NCBI GenBank assembly: GCA_049324575.1
Contig: JBMONI010000029.1
Location: 1 to 5,495 of the forward strand
Source of the DNA: JBMONI01 sp049324575
Lineage (GTDB): Bacteria; Omnitrophota; Omnitrophia; Omnitrophales; Aquincolibacteriaceae
Reading direction: 5' to 3'
Length of the DNA: 5,495 nt
Below, piece after piece: positions 5,042-5,495 of this stretch (within the stretch, counting starts at the first letter, position 1; each line of letters starts with the position of its first letter). The position numbers were made by a program, and so were the translations under genes. Under the pieces are notes generated by a model that was not told the DNA's origin, did no database searches, and was given only the letters and a program-made list of their open reading frames with translations.

Positions 5042-5495
5042 ATGCCCAAATGGCTGCGGTGGCTGTTTTCCGTCGCGATTTTCATTGCGATCCTTTTCGG
5101 TGTCTATTACGCTTACGGGCAATTCCTGGTTGACCATTCCCTTGAAAATCTTCTCGATGTTTCTTCCGCACTCCGCAAAGCCTCTTTTTCGGAGAATCCG
5201 ATCGAACGGCATCTCTTTGCGAATATCCTCAACAGTTATTCGGTTGAGGAAGCAACCTCCGAGGAACTGGATATGCGCAAATTGGCCCTTTTGCACTCGG
5301 CGGCCCGAAATGCGGATGAATCCGATGCTTTCCTGGGGATCGATCGCGCGAAGGTCTATGTCCGGAACGTGCTCGAGATCGAGCAATCCGGCCAAGGGCT
5401 TTTTCAGTTCCTCAAGTTCCATTTGGACCGTTTTTACTACGAGATCCGGGTGTTCCTCGGCCGTTTGAAAGAAACGTTTGTTGGGAAGGGCCGGG
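5042..5495 (+). CDS. Unrecognised single-TM-anchored protein, 3'-truncated
   Basis: The frame stays open from the ATG at 5042 to the right edge (151 codons), so the C-terminus is missing. I do not recognise the family. The N-terminus (MPKWLRWLF, then a hydrophobic stretch to about residue 26) looks like an uncleaved signal anchor with positive charges inside, which would place the remainder in the periplasm. Residues 31-151 are polar, Leu- and charge-rich and probably helical, with no catalytic motif and no Cys. AGGGAG 8 nt upstream and the lack of stops support this frame over the overlapping opposite-strand frame at 5000-5422. It is divergent from the GGDEF gene and shares its AT-rich promoter region, so co-regulation is possible. 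A role cannot be assigned from the visible part. Confidence 0.78.
   Translation, partial: MPKWLRWLFSVAIFIAILFGVYYAYGQFLVDHSLENLLDVSSALRKASFSENPIERHLFANILNSYSVEEATSEELDMRKLALLHSAARNADESDAFLGIDRAKVYVRNVLEIEQSGQGLFQFLKFHLDRFYYEIRVFLGRLKETFVGKGR

Noticed and set aside
5000..5422. Open minus-strand frame of 140 codons opposite the right-edge gene
   Set aside because: The plus frame from 5042 has a strong ribosome binding site and a signal-anchor N-terminus and stays open to the edge; the minus frame has no membrane or domain signal and no convincing start context.
5085..5468. Plus-strand frame of 127 codons
   Set aside because: Wrong phase relative to the gene at 5042, no ribosome binding site, and a Ser/Arg-rich composition typical of a shadow frame.

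Overview
The window reads as a bacterial chromosome segment from a Gram-negative-type (diderm) organism. The evidence is a lipoprotein with a clear lipobox, an O-antigen-ligase-family membrane protein, and a HAMP-GGDEF signalling protein with a periplasmic sensor. Genes are tightly packed, intron-free, moderately GC-rich and use both ATG and GTG starts. The combination of a very cysteine-rich repeat protein with a GGDDF-type GGDEF protein would fit an uncultured lineage such as Omnitrophota or a deltaproteobacterial-type group. That placement is a weak inference, because no marker gene is present.

Layout. Positions 1-1232 (+) hold the 3' part of a secreted-looking, Asp-repeat- and Cys-rich protein: 48 Cys in the last 404 residues, arranged in repeated C-x2-G-x9-C-x-C units. 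After 42 bp comes 1275-2711 (+), a Wzy_C / O-antigen ligase-like polytopic membrane protein. It overlaps by 14 bp with 2698-3546 (+), a lipoprotein alpha/beta hydrolase with a visible Ser-Asp-His triad. These three look like one transcription unit. The unit meets 3528-4880 (-) tail to tail with a 19-bp overlap. That gene encodes a two-TM, HAMP-containing GGDEF protein with a GGDDF active-site variant and no recognisable RxxD inhibitory site. A 161-bp, very AT-rich intergenic region (4881-5041) separates it from a divergent gene at 5042 (+), which runs off the right edge and encodes an unrecognised single-TM-anchored protein.

How they may work together (inference): the Wzy_C family contains both glycan ligases/polymerases and protein O-oligosaccharyltransferases, and the latter are often encoded beside their acceptor protein. 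The Cys-rich protein upstream carries a short Ser/Thr stretch near its C-terminus, so a dedicated acceptor/glycosyltransferase pair, with the downstream lipoprotein esterase trimming or modifying the glycan, is the most interesting reading. Nothing in the sequence proves it. The GGDEF gene and the right-hand gene share a promoter region and may form a separate regulatory pair.

No rRNA, tRNA, CRISPR array, transposase or integrase signal was seen. There is no gene-free stretch longer than 300 bases.
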